Shown: in pieces, positions 1 through 8,641 of the stretch
Layout of the letters: every line of letters starts with the position of its first letter
How positions within the stretch are numbered: position 1 is the first letter of the stretch
DNA from: Fermentibacter sp964564435
GTDB lineage: Bacteria; Fermentibacterota; Fermentibacteria; Fermentibacterales; Fermentibacteraceae
Reading direction: 5' to 3'
NCBI GenBank assembly: GCA_964564435.1
Contig: CAZMAT010000001.1
Span: 124,001-188,000, forward strand
Length of the DNA stretch: 64,000 nucleotides
Program-made: the position numbers and the translations under genes
Notes under the pieces: generated by a model
Databases searched by the model: none
Told to the model about the DNA's origin: nothing
Seen by the model: the letters and a program-made list of their open reading frames with translations, nothing else

Positions 1-378
1 CTTGTACCCGTCCTGGTTCAGCGTGGCGGCATCGAAGAGGCGGCTGCGCTCGGAGAGGCCCGCCGACAGGACCGCGTTCCAGGGCAGCGGGAACAGCACG
101 GAGACGGACGGGAACCTCATGCCGCCGTCCCATGCGTCGTCATCCCCGGCCCTCCAGCCTGCGGTCCAGGTCACTCCTGTCGAGGTGCTCCACGCTGATG
201 TCGCCGGATTGGACATGGAAAACCCGTCGGGACTCACCAGAGCCGTCGAGACCCCGCCCATCCCGGCCGACCTGACCGTGGAGGGCAGGAATTCCGAACC
301 CATGCCCGAAGGAGGCGGTACGAAACCCGGGTACTCGGGTGCCGACAGGGCGGCGAGAAGGAGCATCTCGAACATCAT
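1..378 (-). CDS. Outer-membrane beta-barrel-like protein, 3' end cut off by window edge
   Basis: The first 126 codons of a leftward gene are present; the rest lies outside the window. The product begins MMFEMLLLAALSAPEYPG, a short signal-peptide-like stretch, followed by the segment MGGVSTALVSPDGFSMSNPA. A 'Gly-Gly-hydrophobic ... Asn-Pro-Ala' opening like this is typical of FadL/PorV-like outer-membrane barrels, so an envelope role is inferred. AGGAG lies 4 nt before the first ATG and 7 nt before the second ATG at 375, so either can be the start. It sits 80 bp downstream of the MBL nuclease gene on the same strand and may share its transcript. Confidence 0.72.
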   Translation of the reverse strand, partial: MMFEMLLLAALSAPEYPGFVPPPSGMGSEFLPSTVRSAGMGGVSTALVSPDGFSMSNPATSAWSTSTGVTWTAGWRAGDDDAWDGGMRFPSVSVLFPLPWNAVLSAGLSERSRLFDAATLNQDGYK

Positions 379-458
379 GACTCTCCTGTTCGGGGTTCTG
401 ACAGGTGCGTTCCGCTCCGACGTACCCCGGGGTCGGTGACCGGTTCCATGGCCGCTGC

Positions 459-1862
459 TCAGTCGCCGGCTTCGAAGGTCATGGACTCGGTACGCCCAGG
501 GGCTCTGGAGGCCACACCGGCGCCGGCGAGCCTGGAGGACAGCGCGGCGACCTGTTCCTTCTCGCCGTGGACCAGCACGATATCCCGGGCGGAGGCTCCG
601 GTCCGGGTCGCGTACTCGAACAGCCCGTCGGAGTCCGCATGAGCGGAGAAGCCGTCGATCACGGCCACGGAGGCCCTTACGGCGTGCGTCTCGCCGAAGA
701 TCCTCACGGAGGTCCGGCCTTCGGCGAGAGATCTCCCGAGCGTGTTCTCGGCCATGAATCCCACGATGAGCACGGTGTTGGCGGGATTCCCGAGGCCGTG
801 CCTGAGGTGGTGCAGTATCCGCCCGTGCTCGCACATGCCCGATGCCGAGATCACGATCGAAGGACCGCCCAGGTCGTTGAGCGCCCTGGACTCCGCGGTC
901 GATCTCACGAAATGCAGACCGTCGAACCCGAAAGGCCCCGATCCGCTGTTGACCGCGTCGAGGGCCTCCTCGTCATAGCACTCAGGGTGGAGCCTGAAGA
1001 TCGAGGTGGCATCCGTGGACATCGGCGAATCCACGAAGACCGGTATCCTCGGGATCGCGGAACTGTCCCTCAGGAGCTTCAGGAAGTAAAGGATCTCCTG
1101 TGTCCTGCCTACACTGAAGGAGGGGATGATCACCCTCCCGCCGTTTCCGGCTGTCTCCCGCACTGTCTTCCGCAGGCGTTTGACGGCATCGCCGCCGGAT
1201 TCGTGCTTCCTGCCGCCGTAGGTAGCCTCCATGAGGAGTATGTCGGGCCTGGAGGAATCGAGGTCCGGATCCCGGAGTATGGGCATGGCGGGCCTTCCGA
1301 GGTCGCCCGAGAAGAGGAGCACGGTTCTCCGGCCGCCAGCGGAAAGCGTCAGCTCGACCTGGGCGGAACCGAGGATGTGCCCTGCCTCGATGAACCTGGC
1401 TGTGACGCCTTCCGCCACCTCGAAGGGCCTGTAGTAGGGAAAGGTGTGGAATAGACCCATGCTCCGCGCGGCATCGGCCGGCGAGTAGACGGGTTCCACC
1501 ACCGGGAGGCCGCTGCCTCTCCCTCGGCGGTTCAGGAAGGCCGCGTCACTCTCCTGTATCCTCGCGCTGTCGGCAAGCATCAGGGCACACAGGTCGCGCG
1601 TGGCCGAGGTGCAGTGGATCGAGCCGCGGAACCCCCTCCTGACGAAGGCGGGTATCGAACCGGAATGGTCGATGTGGGCGTGCGAGAGGACGATCGCGTC
1701 GATCCCCGGGGCGTCCAGCCCGGGATCCCTGTTCAGTGCATCGCTCTCGGCCCTGCGCCCCTGATGGAGGCCGCAGTCGAGGAGTATCCGCCTCCCGCCG
1801 AACTCGACGAGATGCATCGAGCCCGTGACGGAACCGGCAGCGCCATAGAATGTTATTCTCAC
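459..1862 (-). CDS. MBL-fold beta-CASP RNA-processing exonuclease family protein
   Basis: A 467-residue metallo-beta-lactamase-fold hydrolase of the beta-CASP/CPSF-Ysh1 type, expected to act on RNA using two zinc ions. Motifs seen in order are HAHIDHSG (HxHxDH metal site), FSGDLG, PSFSVGRTQEIL and SASGMCEHGRILHHL of the beta-CASP part, and GFSAHADSDGLFEY plus VHGEKEQ of the C-terminal RMMBL region. I chose the GTG at 1862 because GGAGG lies 6 nt upstream and the residues after it (VRITFYGAAGSVTGS) match the usual N-terminus. An open frame continues upstream to 1955 but carries no family sequence. The gene is divergent from the metalloprotease pair. Confidence 0.9.
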   Translation of the reverse strand: MRITFYGAAGSVTGSMHLVEFGGRRILLDCGLHQGRRAESDALNRDPGLDAPGIDAIVLSHAHIDHSGSIPAFVRRGFRGSIHCTSATRDLCALMLADSARIQESDAAFLNRRGRGSGLPVVEPVYSPADAARSMGLFHTFPYYRPFEVAEGVTARFIEAGHILGSAQVELTLSAGGRRTVLLFSGDLGRPAMPILRDPDLDSSRPDILLMEATYGGRKHESGGDAVKRLRKTVRETAGNGGRVIIPSFSVGRTQEILYFLKLLRDSSAIPRIPVFVDSPMSTDATSIFRLHPECYDEEALDAVNSGSGPFGFDGLHFVRSTAESRALNDLGGPSIVISASGMCEHGRILHHLRHGLGNPANTVLIVGFMAENTLGRSLAEGRTSVRIFGETHAVRASVAVIDGFSAHADSDGLFEYATRTGASARDIVLVHGEKEQVAALSSRLAGAGVASRAPGRTESMTFEAGD

Positions 1863-1948
1863 AGACGACCTCCGGGGATGCGACCGTAGATTATCGTGAC
1901 CTGCGGCACCGCGAGGCAACTCCGGCCCTTCCCGTCTCTCCGGATTCG

Positions 1949-1977
1949 TGGACATGGAAAGGCCGGGCGGGTAGATT
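1949..1977 (+). promoter_or_regulatory. Putative sigma70-type promoter of the metalloprotease pair
   Basis: TGGACA and TAGATT are separated by exactly 17 bp and lie 45 bp before the start at 2023. The spacing is ideal and both boxes match consensus at four positions. It sits in the divergent intergenic region 1863-2022, which holds nothing else I recognise. Not experimentally supported. Confidence 0.4.
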
Positions 1978-2022
1978 CTGGCAAATCCTTACTCACGCCG
2001 GGTTCGGCGGACGGGGGGTCCG

Positions 2023-3750
2023 ATGAAGGCTGCGTCGTTCATTGCGGTGCTATCCGTCATGGCTTCGGCCTCGTGGGCGGATACGTACGTGTCCCGGATC
2101 GAGGGGGCGCTCGCCGACGGGAGCATTTCAGCGGGCGAGGCCGCTCTCCTGTGCGCACGGAGCGTACTCGACGAGACCGCCCTTCCGTCCTGGGTCACCG
2201 ACGGAGCTTCCGCCGAGCCTTGCGGCACCGCAGCCGCCGATGCAGCCGTAATGCTGGCCGGAGGATCCCCGGACGCCGCATGCGTCGAAGCCCTGACTCT
2301 CCTGGCCAGGCCGTCGGTCGGGAGCCCCGAGTACATCTACGACTCCCCCGGCGGGCATTTCAAGATCCACTGGACCGACAACGGCCCGAACGCCTCCACC
2401 CTGGCCTGGGCCACCGCCATCGGCGAAGGCATGGACCACTCCTGGGAGCATCAGGTCGACGTGATGGACTGGGACGCCCCCCCATCCGACCTCGGTCTGG
2501 GCGGCGACACGAGATACGACGTGTATGTGATGGCTCTCACGGGCGGCACTATCGGCTACTGCTCGACTTCGGGCGAGCCCTCCGATCCCACCACGCCCGA
2601 GGCCGACTATGCCAGCCACATAGCCATGAGCAACAACGAGAGCTGGGGCGAGACACAGATACTCGAAACCTGCTCGCACGAGTTCCAGCACGCGATCCAG
2701 GACGGGTACGAGGCCGCCGAGCCGTCCTGGTTCAAGGAGAACTGCGCCACCTGGATGCAGAACGAATGCTGGGACACGAACCTCTACGCCGACTACCTCC
2801 ACTCCGGAGACAACTGCCTCAGGAGGCCCTGGTACGACATCCGGACCGGGTCGATGTACTACTACGGGGCGACCCCGTGGCCCATGTACATGCAGGTCCG
2901 CTGCGCAGGCCAGGAGACCGTGCGGATGGTCTGGGAGAAGGCCGCCGAGACCGTCGGCATGAACATGCTCTCGGCCATCGACGAGACGGCCGCGAACTAC
3001 GGCATGTCCTTCACGCAATGGCTCGCGGAGTACACCTGCTGGCGATGGTTCACCGGCAACCTGGCCGACGACCAGCACTACGAGGTGGAGGAATCCTCCC
3101 TCTGGACCCCGGGCCCCTACGTGTTCAGCTACCACAACGCGTCGACCCTGCCCTGGACGTGCGACGAGGGCGTCTACGCGCCCGAGACCTACGGCAACCA
3201 CTGGATCAAGATAGACGTTTCGGGATACCAGGGCTGGATCGAAGTGTCGTTCGACGGCCTCGACATAGCGGACTGGACCATAGGTGTCATCCAGACCGCT
3301 TCCGACGGGTCGGACGCGTTCACCTGGTACAGCGTCACCGAGTCCCCCGCCACGCTCGACTTCGGAGTTTCGACAACGGGGTGGCAGTATGTCGTGCTGT
3401 TCGTCCAGCCCCTCACCGAGACGAGCCTGGACTTCGCCTACGACATCACCGTCACTGCACAGACCGGGATCGGGGAGGGTCAGGCAGGGCCGTTCGCTAC
3501 CCTTGCCCCTTCTTCGAATCCGATGGCCCCCGGCGGTTCCTTCGAGTTCTCCATGGCCGAACCGGGTTACACGACCCTCGGCATCTACGATCTCTCGGGC
3601 AGGCTCGTGGAAACGCTCGTGTCCGGGATGACCGAAGCAGGGGAGCACAGCGTTTCCTGGAGCGCCTACGACCTTCCCGACGGAGCGTACTTCGCCCGCC
3701 TGAACGCTCCCGGAGGGGGCCTGACGCAGAGAGTGGTCCTTAGCAGGTAG
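2023..3750 (+). CDS. Secreted HExxH metalloprotease with C-terminal FlgD/T9SS-like domain (copy A)
   Basis: A 575-residue exported protein. Residues 1-19 form a signal peptide ending Ala-Ser-Trp-Ala. The catalytic zinc motif is HEFQHAIQDGYE, and the later Glu in EPSWFKENCATW sits where the third ligand of gluzincin-like enzymes is found. The shape resembles the MXAN_6640 family of putative metalloproteases. The last roughly 90 residues, with YDLSGRLVETLVSG and DGAYFARL, are a FlgD-Ig-like fold of the kind that serves as a type IX sorting tail in FCB bacteria. The start follows a GGGGGG run. The next gene, 46 bp downstream, is a close paralogue, so the two form a tandem duplication. The substrate is unknown. 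Confidence 0.85.
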   Translation: MKAASFIAVLSVMASASWADTYVSRIEGALADGSISAGEAALLCARSVLDETALPSWVTDGASAEPCGTAAADAAVMLAGGSPDAACVEALTLLARPSVGSPEYIYDSPGGHFKIHWTDNGPNASTLAWATAIGEGMDHSWEHQVDVMDWDAPPSDLGLGGDTRYDVYVMALTGGTIGYCSTSGEPSDPTTPEADYASHIAMSNNESWGETQILETCSHEFQHAIQDGYEAAEPSWFKENCATWMQNECWDTNLYADYLHSGDNCLRRPWYDIRTGSMYYYGATPWPMYMQVRCAGQETVRMVWEKAAETVGMNMLSAIDETAANYGMSFTQWLAEYTCWRWFTGNLADDQHYEVEESSLWTPGPYVFSYHNASTLPWTCDEGVYAPETYGNHWIKIDVSGYQGWIEVSFDGLDIADWTIGVIQTASDGSDAFTWYSVTESPATLDFGVSTTGWQYVVLFVQPLTETSLDFAYDITVTAQTGIGEGQAGPFATLAPSSNPMAPGGSFEFSMAEPGYTTLGIYDLSGRLVETLVSGMTEAGEHSVSWSAYDLPDGAYFARLNAPGGGLTQRVVLSR

Positions 3751-3796
3751 GACGGGGCGGCCATGGCCGCCCGGCACAAGGCAGACCGGAGGCGAA

Positions 3797-5515
3797 ATGA
3801 AGCTCACCGTCGCATTGATGCTTTGCATGTTTGCCATCGCAGCCGCCGACAGCGCCATGGACAGGGTCATGACGCTCGTCGAGGCGGGCGAGCTCGAGGG
3901 GGCGGAAGCCGCCTATGCCCTCGCCGCCAGCGTGGTCGATCAGAGCCTTCTCCCGGCCGAGCTCACTGACGGCACCGAGCCCGCCAGATGCGGCACGCCC
4001 GCGATACTGGAAGCCACAAGGCTCGCCGAGCTCGATCCTGACTCCCCTCTGGCGCGCGAGGCCCTGGATCTCCTCGCGAGGCCTACCCTGAGCGGTCCGG
4101 AGTATATCCTCGACTCCCCTGCGGGCTGGTTCAAGATCCACTGGACCGATACCGGCGCGGATGCCTCCAGCCTCGCGTACGCCACTGCGCTCGCGAGCGC
4201 CGCCGACTTCTGCCGCACCGTCGAGAACACCAACATGGGCTACGATGTCCCTCCCTCCGACCTCGGGATGGGTGGAGACACCAAGTATGACCTCTACATC
4301 AAGGCGATCGACGCCCTGGGCTACACCACCTACTCGGGAGAGCCCTCCGATCCCACCACGCCCGAGAATGACTATGCGAGCCATATCGTCATCCTGAGAA
4401 ACATGGAAGAACCCATCCTGAAGGTGACGCAGGCCCACGAGTACCAGCACGCGATCCAGATGGGATACGACGTCGCCGAACCGTCGTGGTTCATGGAGAA
4501 CTGCGCCGTCTGGATGGAGGATCAGGTCTACGACGACGTCAACGACTACGTGGGCTACCTCCACTCGGGCGACAACCCGCTGCGCAAGCCCTGGTGGGAC
4601 ATCAGGTCGGGCAGCGGCGGCCTGTACTGGTACGGCGGGAACCTCTGGACCAGGTACATGGCGCTCCGGATGAGCATCCCGAGCGTTCTCCAGATATGGG
4701 AACTCTGCGCCGCGACCACGGGCAACAACGTGCTGGCCGCCCAGGGGGCCGTGTTCGCGAGCAACGGCATGACCTGGGAGCAGGGCTTCATGGAGTACGG
4801 CTGCTGGAGATGGTTCACGGCGGCCAACTGGTACGCGGGATGCGGCATGTACGACGACGAGGCGACCCTCTGGACGCCCGGCCCCTATACGTTCTCCTAC
4901 CACATCGAGAACACCCTGCCGGCCACCGGCGACGAGGGCGTCTACCCGCCCGAGACCTACGGCATCGCCTGGATCAAGGTCAACCTGTCGAGCTACCAGA
5001 GCAACTGGGTCAACATCCACTTCGACGGACTGAACAACTTCGAGTGGAACCTCGGGGTGATCCTGTGGGACACCGAGGGCGACCATCAGTTCCAGTGGTA
5101 CGACGTCGACCTCTCCACGGGTGTGAAGGACGTCTCGGTGAACCCTGCGGGATGGGACTACCTTGTCTTCTTCCCCGCCTTCATGGGCAACATCAGCCTG
5201 GACCACACGTATGACTACACGGTCACCTACACGACCGGCATCGAAGGCGATCCCGCCCCCGAGGCCATAGGCCTTTCGGTATCGTCGAACCCGGCCGGAC
5301 CGGAGACCCAGGTCCTCTTCGACCTGCCGACTGCTTCGGATGCCAGGCTGCAGGTGTTCGACATGACCGGCAGGCTCGTGTCGACCCTCCACGACGGCGA
5401 AGCTGCGGCTGGAAGTCATTCCGCCGTCCTGGGCAACCTCGTCCCCGGAACCTACTTCGTCTACCTCAGCGCCGACGGCCAGTCCGCCTCGAGGACCCTG
5501 GTCTTCGCCGACTGA
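3797..5515 (+). CDS. Secreted HExxH metalloprotease with C-terminal FlgD/T9SS-like domain (copy B)
   Basis: A 572-residue paralogue of the preceding protein with the same architecture: signal peptide (MKLTVALMLCMFAIAAADS), an Ala/Glu-rich helical segment, the catalytic region HEYQHAIQMGYDVAEPSWF with ENCAVWME supplying the probable third metal ligand, an all-beta middle, and a C-terminal FlgD-Ig tail (FDMTGRLVSTLHDG, GTYFVYL). Blocks such as SGEPSDPTTPE and YASHI are shared almost unchanged with copy A, while the N-terminal third and the tails have diverged. GGAGG lies 4 nt before the ATG. Co-transcription with copy A is likely, and a hairpin terminator follows. Confidence 0.85.
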   Translation: MKLTVALMLCMFAIAAADSAMDRVMTLVEAGELEGAEAAYALAASVVDQSLLPAELTDGTEPARCGTPAILEATRLAELDPDSPLAREALDLLARPTLSGPEYILDSPAGWFKIHWTDTGADASSLAYATALASAADFCRTVENTNMGYDVPPSDLGMGGDTKYDLYIKAIDALGYTTYSGEPSDPTTPENDYASHIVILRNMEEPILKVTQAHEYQHAIQMGYDVAEPSWFMENCAVWMEDQVYDDVNDYVGYLHSGDNPLRKPWWDIRSGSGGLYWYGGNLWTRYMALRMSIPSVLQIWELCAATTGNNVLAAQGAVFASNGMTWEQGFMEYGCWRWFTAANWYAGCGMYDDEATLWTPGPYTFSYHIENTLPATGDEGVYPPETYGIAWIKVNLSSYQSNWVNIHFDGLNNFEWNLGVILWDTEGDHQFQWYDVDLSTGVKDVSVNPAGWDYLVFFPAFMGNISLDHTYDYTVTYTTGIEGDPAPEAIGLSVSSNPAGPETQVLFDLPTASDARLQVFDMTGRLVSTLHDGEAAAGSHSAVLGNLVPGTYFVYLSADGQSASRTLVFAD

Positions 5516-5535
5516 CGGGATGCCGCATGCATGCG

Positions 5536-5561
5536 GGAGGGCCGGCGCAAGCCGGCCCTCC
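5536..5561 (+). terminator. GC-rich hairpin after the metalloprotease pair
   Basis: An 11-bp perfect stem (GGAGGGCCGGC with its complement) closes a GCAA tetraloop 20 bp after the stop codon. Only a weak T run (CCTTTC) follows, so it may act as an intrinsic terminator of reduced strength or as an mRNA-protecting structure. Confidence 0.6.
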
Positions 5562-5618
5562 ACCTTTCGGGAGGCGGCTTTTGCGGATCCTCTCCGCGCA
5601 TGGATATCTTTGCGGATC

Positions 5619-6398
5619 ATGGAACGCCTGCTGATCGCCGCCCTGCTCCTCGCACCCCTTTCCTGCGGGGGTGGAGAGGGGATCAGGGATGAGACTCCGG
5701 CAGCCCCGGGAAGGTTCGTCTTCCTAGAGATCCGCGGCCTCCACGGCGATCCCCGGCTGCCTTCAGGATTCAGCGAGGCCGGACCGGTAAGGCTGGAGGG
5801 CTCGAGGCTGGCGGAGGACCTGTCGACCAGTCCGATCGACATCTCCGCGACCCTCGCGGCAGCGTTCGCGGCATCGGACAGGCTGGTCATGTTCGTCGAC
5901 TGCCCGGTCCCGGCTGACATCGAGCAGGGCAGGGACAACATCTCGATATCGACGGGGACGGGGATGGATCCGGCATCAGCGGTACCCCTGCCCGATCCGC
6001 CCGATCTCCTCTCGGGGATCGGCACGGAAGGATGGAGTTCGCTCGTATCCAGGCAGGATGTCATCAGGGAGATCTACGTCCGGTTCGCCCCGGACATCGT
6101 GATGATCCGCTGCTCCACCTCGAACGCCGACACGGCGATCGTCCTGGGAGCCAAGTGGCTCGAATCGGTCTCGTCCGGAGGGGGGAACCTCCTGATCCTC
6201 TCCCCTCCCGAGGGCTGGTACAGGGGCTGGGTCGTGATGGCCGGCTCCGGAATAGACACCATCCCTCCCGAGGGGCTCACTCCGGCAGGTGTCATCAACA
6301 CCGCCGCCCTCCTCGCAGGAGTACCCCCCGTCGTCCCTCTCTCGAGCGGGGTCCCCGCCATCGGCACGCTCGTGGAAGGAGGCAAGATCCTCCCGTGA
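5619..6398 (+). CDS. Lipoprotein with possible phosphatase-superfamily-like C-terminus
   Basis: A 259-residue protein starting MERLLIAALLLAPLSCGGG, a clear lipoprotein signal with the lipobox ending at Cys17. The body is not recognised with confidence. Segments such as RLVMFVDCPVP, DIVMIRC and the ending GVINTAALLAGVPPVVP loosely recall the C-terminal part of alkaline-phosphatase-superfamily hydrolases, but no metal-binding set can be assembled, so enzymatic function is not claimed. No good ribosome site precedes the ATG. TTGCGG and TATCTT 18 bp apart lie directly upstream and would give a nearly leaderless message. Its stop overlaps the next start by GTGA, placing it first in the envelope operon to 12505. 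Confidence 0.7.
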   Translation: MERLLIAALLLAPLSCGGGEGIRDETPAAPGRFVFLEIRGLHGDPRLPSGFSEAGPVRLEGSRLAEDLSTSPIDISATLAAAFAASDRLVMFVDCPVPADIEQGRDNISISTGTGMDPASAVPLPDPPDLLSGIGTEGWSSLVSRQDVIREIYVRFAPDIVMIRCSTSNADTAIVLGAKWLESVSSGGGNLLILSPPEGWYRGWVVMAGSGIDTIPPEGLTPAGVINTAALLAGVPPVVPLSSGVPAIGTLVEGGKILP

Positions 6399-8641
6399 AG
6401 AACGCCGGTCCCATCTCGAGGCTCATCTCGTGGGGCGAGGCCATGCCTGGGGGAACATCCCGGCTTGCCGCCGTCTTCATCTCCACCGTGATCGTCAGGA
6501 ACATCCTCGAGAGCGTGGCGAACGGCATGATCTTCCCGCCCGAGGCATTCCTCCTGCATTTCCCCGTCGCCTACGTCTTCCCGATGCTCGGCATAGTCGC
6601 CGCCATGCATCTCGTCTCCGGATACCCGGTGACAAGGCTCATGAAGCTGATGGTCTGGGCATGGACCCTCACCATACTCCCGCCTCTGCTCGATTCTGCC
6701 ATGGGAACGGGCTCGCCGATCGGGTATTTCCCCCTGGACGCCTCCAACGCCCGGCACTTCATCGTGAACTTCTTCAACCCGGCAGCGGTGCTGCCGGGCA
6801 CGACCACTGGGATCAGGATCGAGGCGGCGGCCGGCTGCCTGCTCGGAGGGCTTTTCATCGGGAAGGTGTCCCGGAGCGCCTTCAGGGGCGTTGTCGGAGC
6901 CCTGCTCCTGGCTCCCCTGTTCCTCGTGTTCTTCGGGTGGCCCGGCATACTCCACTGGCTGACCGGGAGATTCTTCCCGTACGCGGGAGGCATCCAGGAC
7001 TTCCTCCAGTGGCACTCCTTCACCAGGCCGCACCTCGTGAACTCGGTTCACATGACGGTGTACCTGGCGGACATCTGGCCGGTGACGCTGATCGGTGCCT
7101 GGCTCGTGGCCCGGTCGGGGGATGAAGGAAGAAGGGAGATCGCCCTCGCGGTCGGGTCCTGCAGGGTCACGGCGGCTGCCGCACTCGCGGGGACTGCCGC
7201 CGTCGCCGCCTGCGCCCTGCGAGCCCAGACGGTCACCTTCGCCGATGCGGCAACCCTCGCGGGGGCCCTCCTCGCAGGGCTCGTCCTGTCCGCGGCTCCA
7301 TCTCTCGGAGGGCTGTCCGGTGCGGCGGCGCTGATCATAGCATTGTCGACGGCCGCAGCCACGGGCTGGCCGACCCTGGCGGCCGCCCTGGCCGCCGCCG
7401 CCCTGCCCCGGACGGTCCCGGAGGGGAGAACAAGGACAGCCCTGCTCGCGCCCCTCGTCCTGGTTGTGACGGCATCCCCCGTCTTCACATCGCCTGTCGA
7501 CCTGCTCTCCATCCTTCCCCTGCTGGCGGCCTCGATCATCCTGGGAGCAGCTCCGGCAGGAGGGCGGCCGTGGATCGTGCTGCGCCCCCTCCCGCTCCTC
7601 CTGCCCGTCTTCGCGATCCTTCTCGGAGCCGAGCCGGAGGTGCCGGCACAGCAGGCGTGGTTCGCGGAAACCACGGATTCCTTCACAAGGAGTTCGCGGA
7701 ACTCGCATGCATCCGCATCCGCCTCCCTGCTCGCAGCGGAGGGCGGGTCCACGGTCCCTCTCGCGCAGTCGGCCCAGATCATGGGCAGGGCCGATCAGGC
7801 GGAATGGCTCTCCGCCCTCGCTTCGCTCGACGGCACCGGGGGACGTGGCATGCTGCAGGTGGCCATCAATCTGGCGATGCAGGACGGGGACAGGGATGAG
7901 CTCGTCGCACTGCTCTCCACACCCGGCATGGATGAAGACGATCGCGACAGGATCATCCAGGCGCTGGCGGGATCGGCGGCATCCTCGGGCGACACGCTCC
8001 TGCTGCGGGATATGATCGGGAACTCCGCGCCCGGCGCCATGCAGCTCAGGTACTGGAGCATGGCCCTGCTCGCCCTCGGCGACACGTCATCGGCCGCGGG
8101 ATTCGCTGCGGCAGCCCTCCAGGCGCCGGGGGCGGGGCCCGGCGAGTACGCGATGGCGGCATCTCTCGCGGCAGCCACGGGATCGGATTACGAATCCATG
8201 ATCGACGAGGGCGTGAGGCGCTTCGGGAACAGCCGCGAGCTCGACCTCTGCGCGGTTCAATCCTCCCTCGTCTCCGGGCGGCTGGCCGCTGCGGAGGGTC
8301 CGGTGGCCAGGATGCTCGGAACGCGTCCGCCCACGTCGGAGAGCCTCGATGCATGCGCCAGATGGCTGCTCGCGTCGGGCTTCGCGGACAGCGCACTGGC
8401 TGTCGCGGAGAAGGCCCTCATGATGCAGTATCCGCCGGCCGCCGGCTCCCTCGAGCTGGCAGTCGCCTGCGCCGAGGCCGCCGGCGACACCGTCAGGGCA
8501 GGGATCCACAGGAGATACCTGACGAACGCCACCGGCCCCGGGCTCCGGATCCCCAAGGCGGGAGTACCTGACGGCGATGCCGGACAGGGTCCAACAGCCG
8601 GCTCCGCCGGCCAGGAGCGCCAGTCATGGACGGTGGAATGA
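6395..8641 (+). CDS. Polytopic membrane protein with C-terminal TPR-like helical repeats
   Basis: A 748-residue protein of unknown function. The N-terminal half (to about residue 410) contains roughly ten hydrophobic segments, starting with FISTVIVRNILESVANGMIF. After a polar linker (AETTDSFTRSSRNSHASAS) the C-terminal third is Ala/Leu-rich helical sequence with a TPR-like rhythm (for example RYWSMALLALGDTSSAAGFA), suggesting a periplasmic or cytoplasmic interaction domain. I chose GTG at 6395, which overlaps the upstream stop as GTGA; AGGAGG lies 12 nt before it. The open frame extends farther upstream but those residues are the antiphase of the lipoprotein gene. The context suggests envelope polymer or glycan handling, but this is inference. 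Confidence 0.75.
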   Translation: MKNAGPISRLISWGEAMPGGTSRLAAVFISTVIVRNILESVANGMIFPPEAFLLHFPVAYVFPMLGIVAAMHLVSGYPVTRLMKLMVWAWTLTILPPLLDSAMGTGSPIGYFPLDASNARHFIVNFFNPAAVLPGTTTGIRIEAAAGCLLGGLFIGKVSRSAFRGVVGALLLAPLFLVFFGWPGILHWLTGRFFPYAGGIQDFLQWHSFTRPHLVNSVHMTVYLADIWPVTLIGAWLVARSGDEGRREIALAVGSCRVTAAAALAGTAAVAACALRAQTVTFADAATLAGALLAGLVLSAAPSLGGLSGAAALIIALSTAAATGWPTLAAALAAAALPRTVPEGRTRTALLAPLVLVVTASPVFTSPVDLLSILPLLAASIILGAAPAGGRPWIVLRPLPLLLPVFAILLGAEPEVPAQQAWFAETTDSFTRSSRNSHASASASLLAAEGGSTVPLAQSAQIMGRADQAEWLSALASLDGTGGRGMLQVAINLAMQDGDRDELVALLSTPGMDEDDRDRIIQALAGSAASSGDTLLLRDMIGNSAPGAMQLRYWSMALLALGDTSSAAGFAAAALQAPGAGPGEYAMAASLAAATGSDYESMIDEGVRRFGNSRELDLCAVQSSLVSGRLAAAEGPVARMLGTRPPTSESLDACARWLLASGFADSALAVAEKALMMQYPPAAGSLELAVACAEAAGDTVRAGIHRRYLTNATGPGLRIPKAGVPDGDAGQGPTAGSAGQERQSWTVE

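Noticed and set aside
3740..6064. A 774-codon leftward open frame across metalloprotease B and the lipoprotein gene
   Set aside because: It is antisense to two genes with signal peptides and a metalloprotease motif, and has composition typical of a shadow frame.
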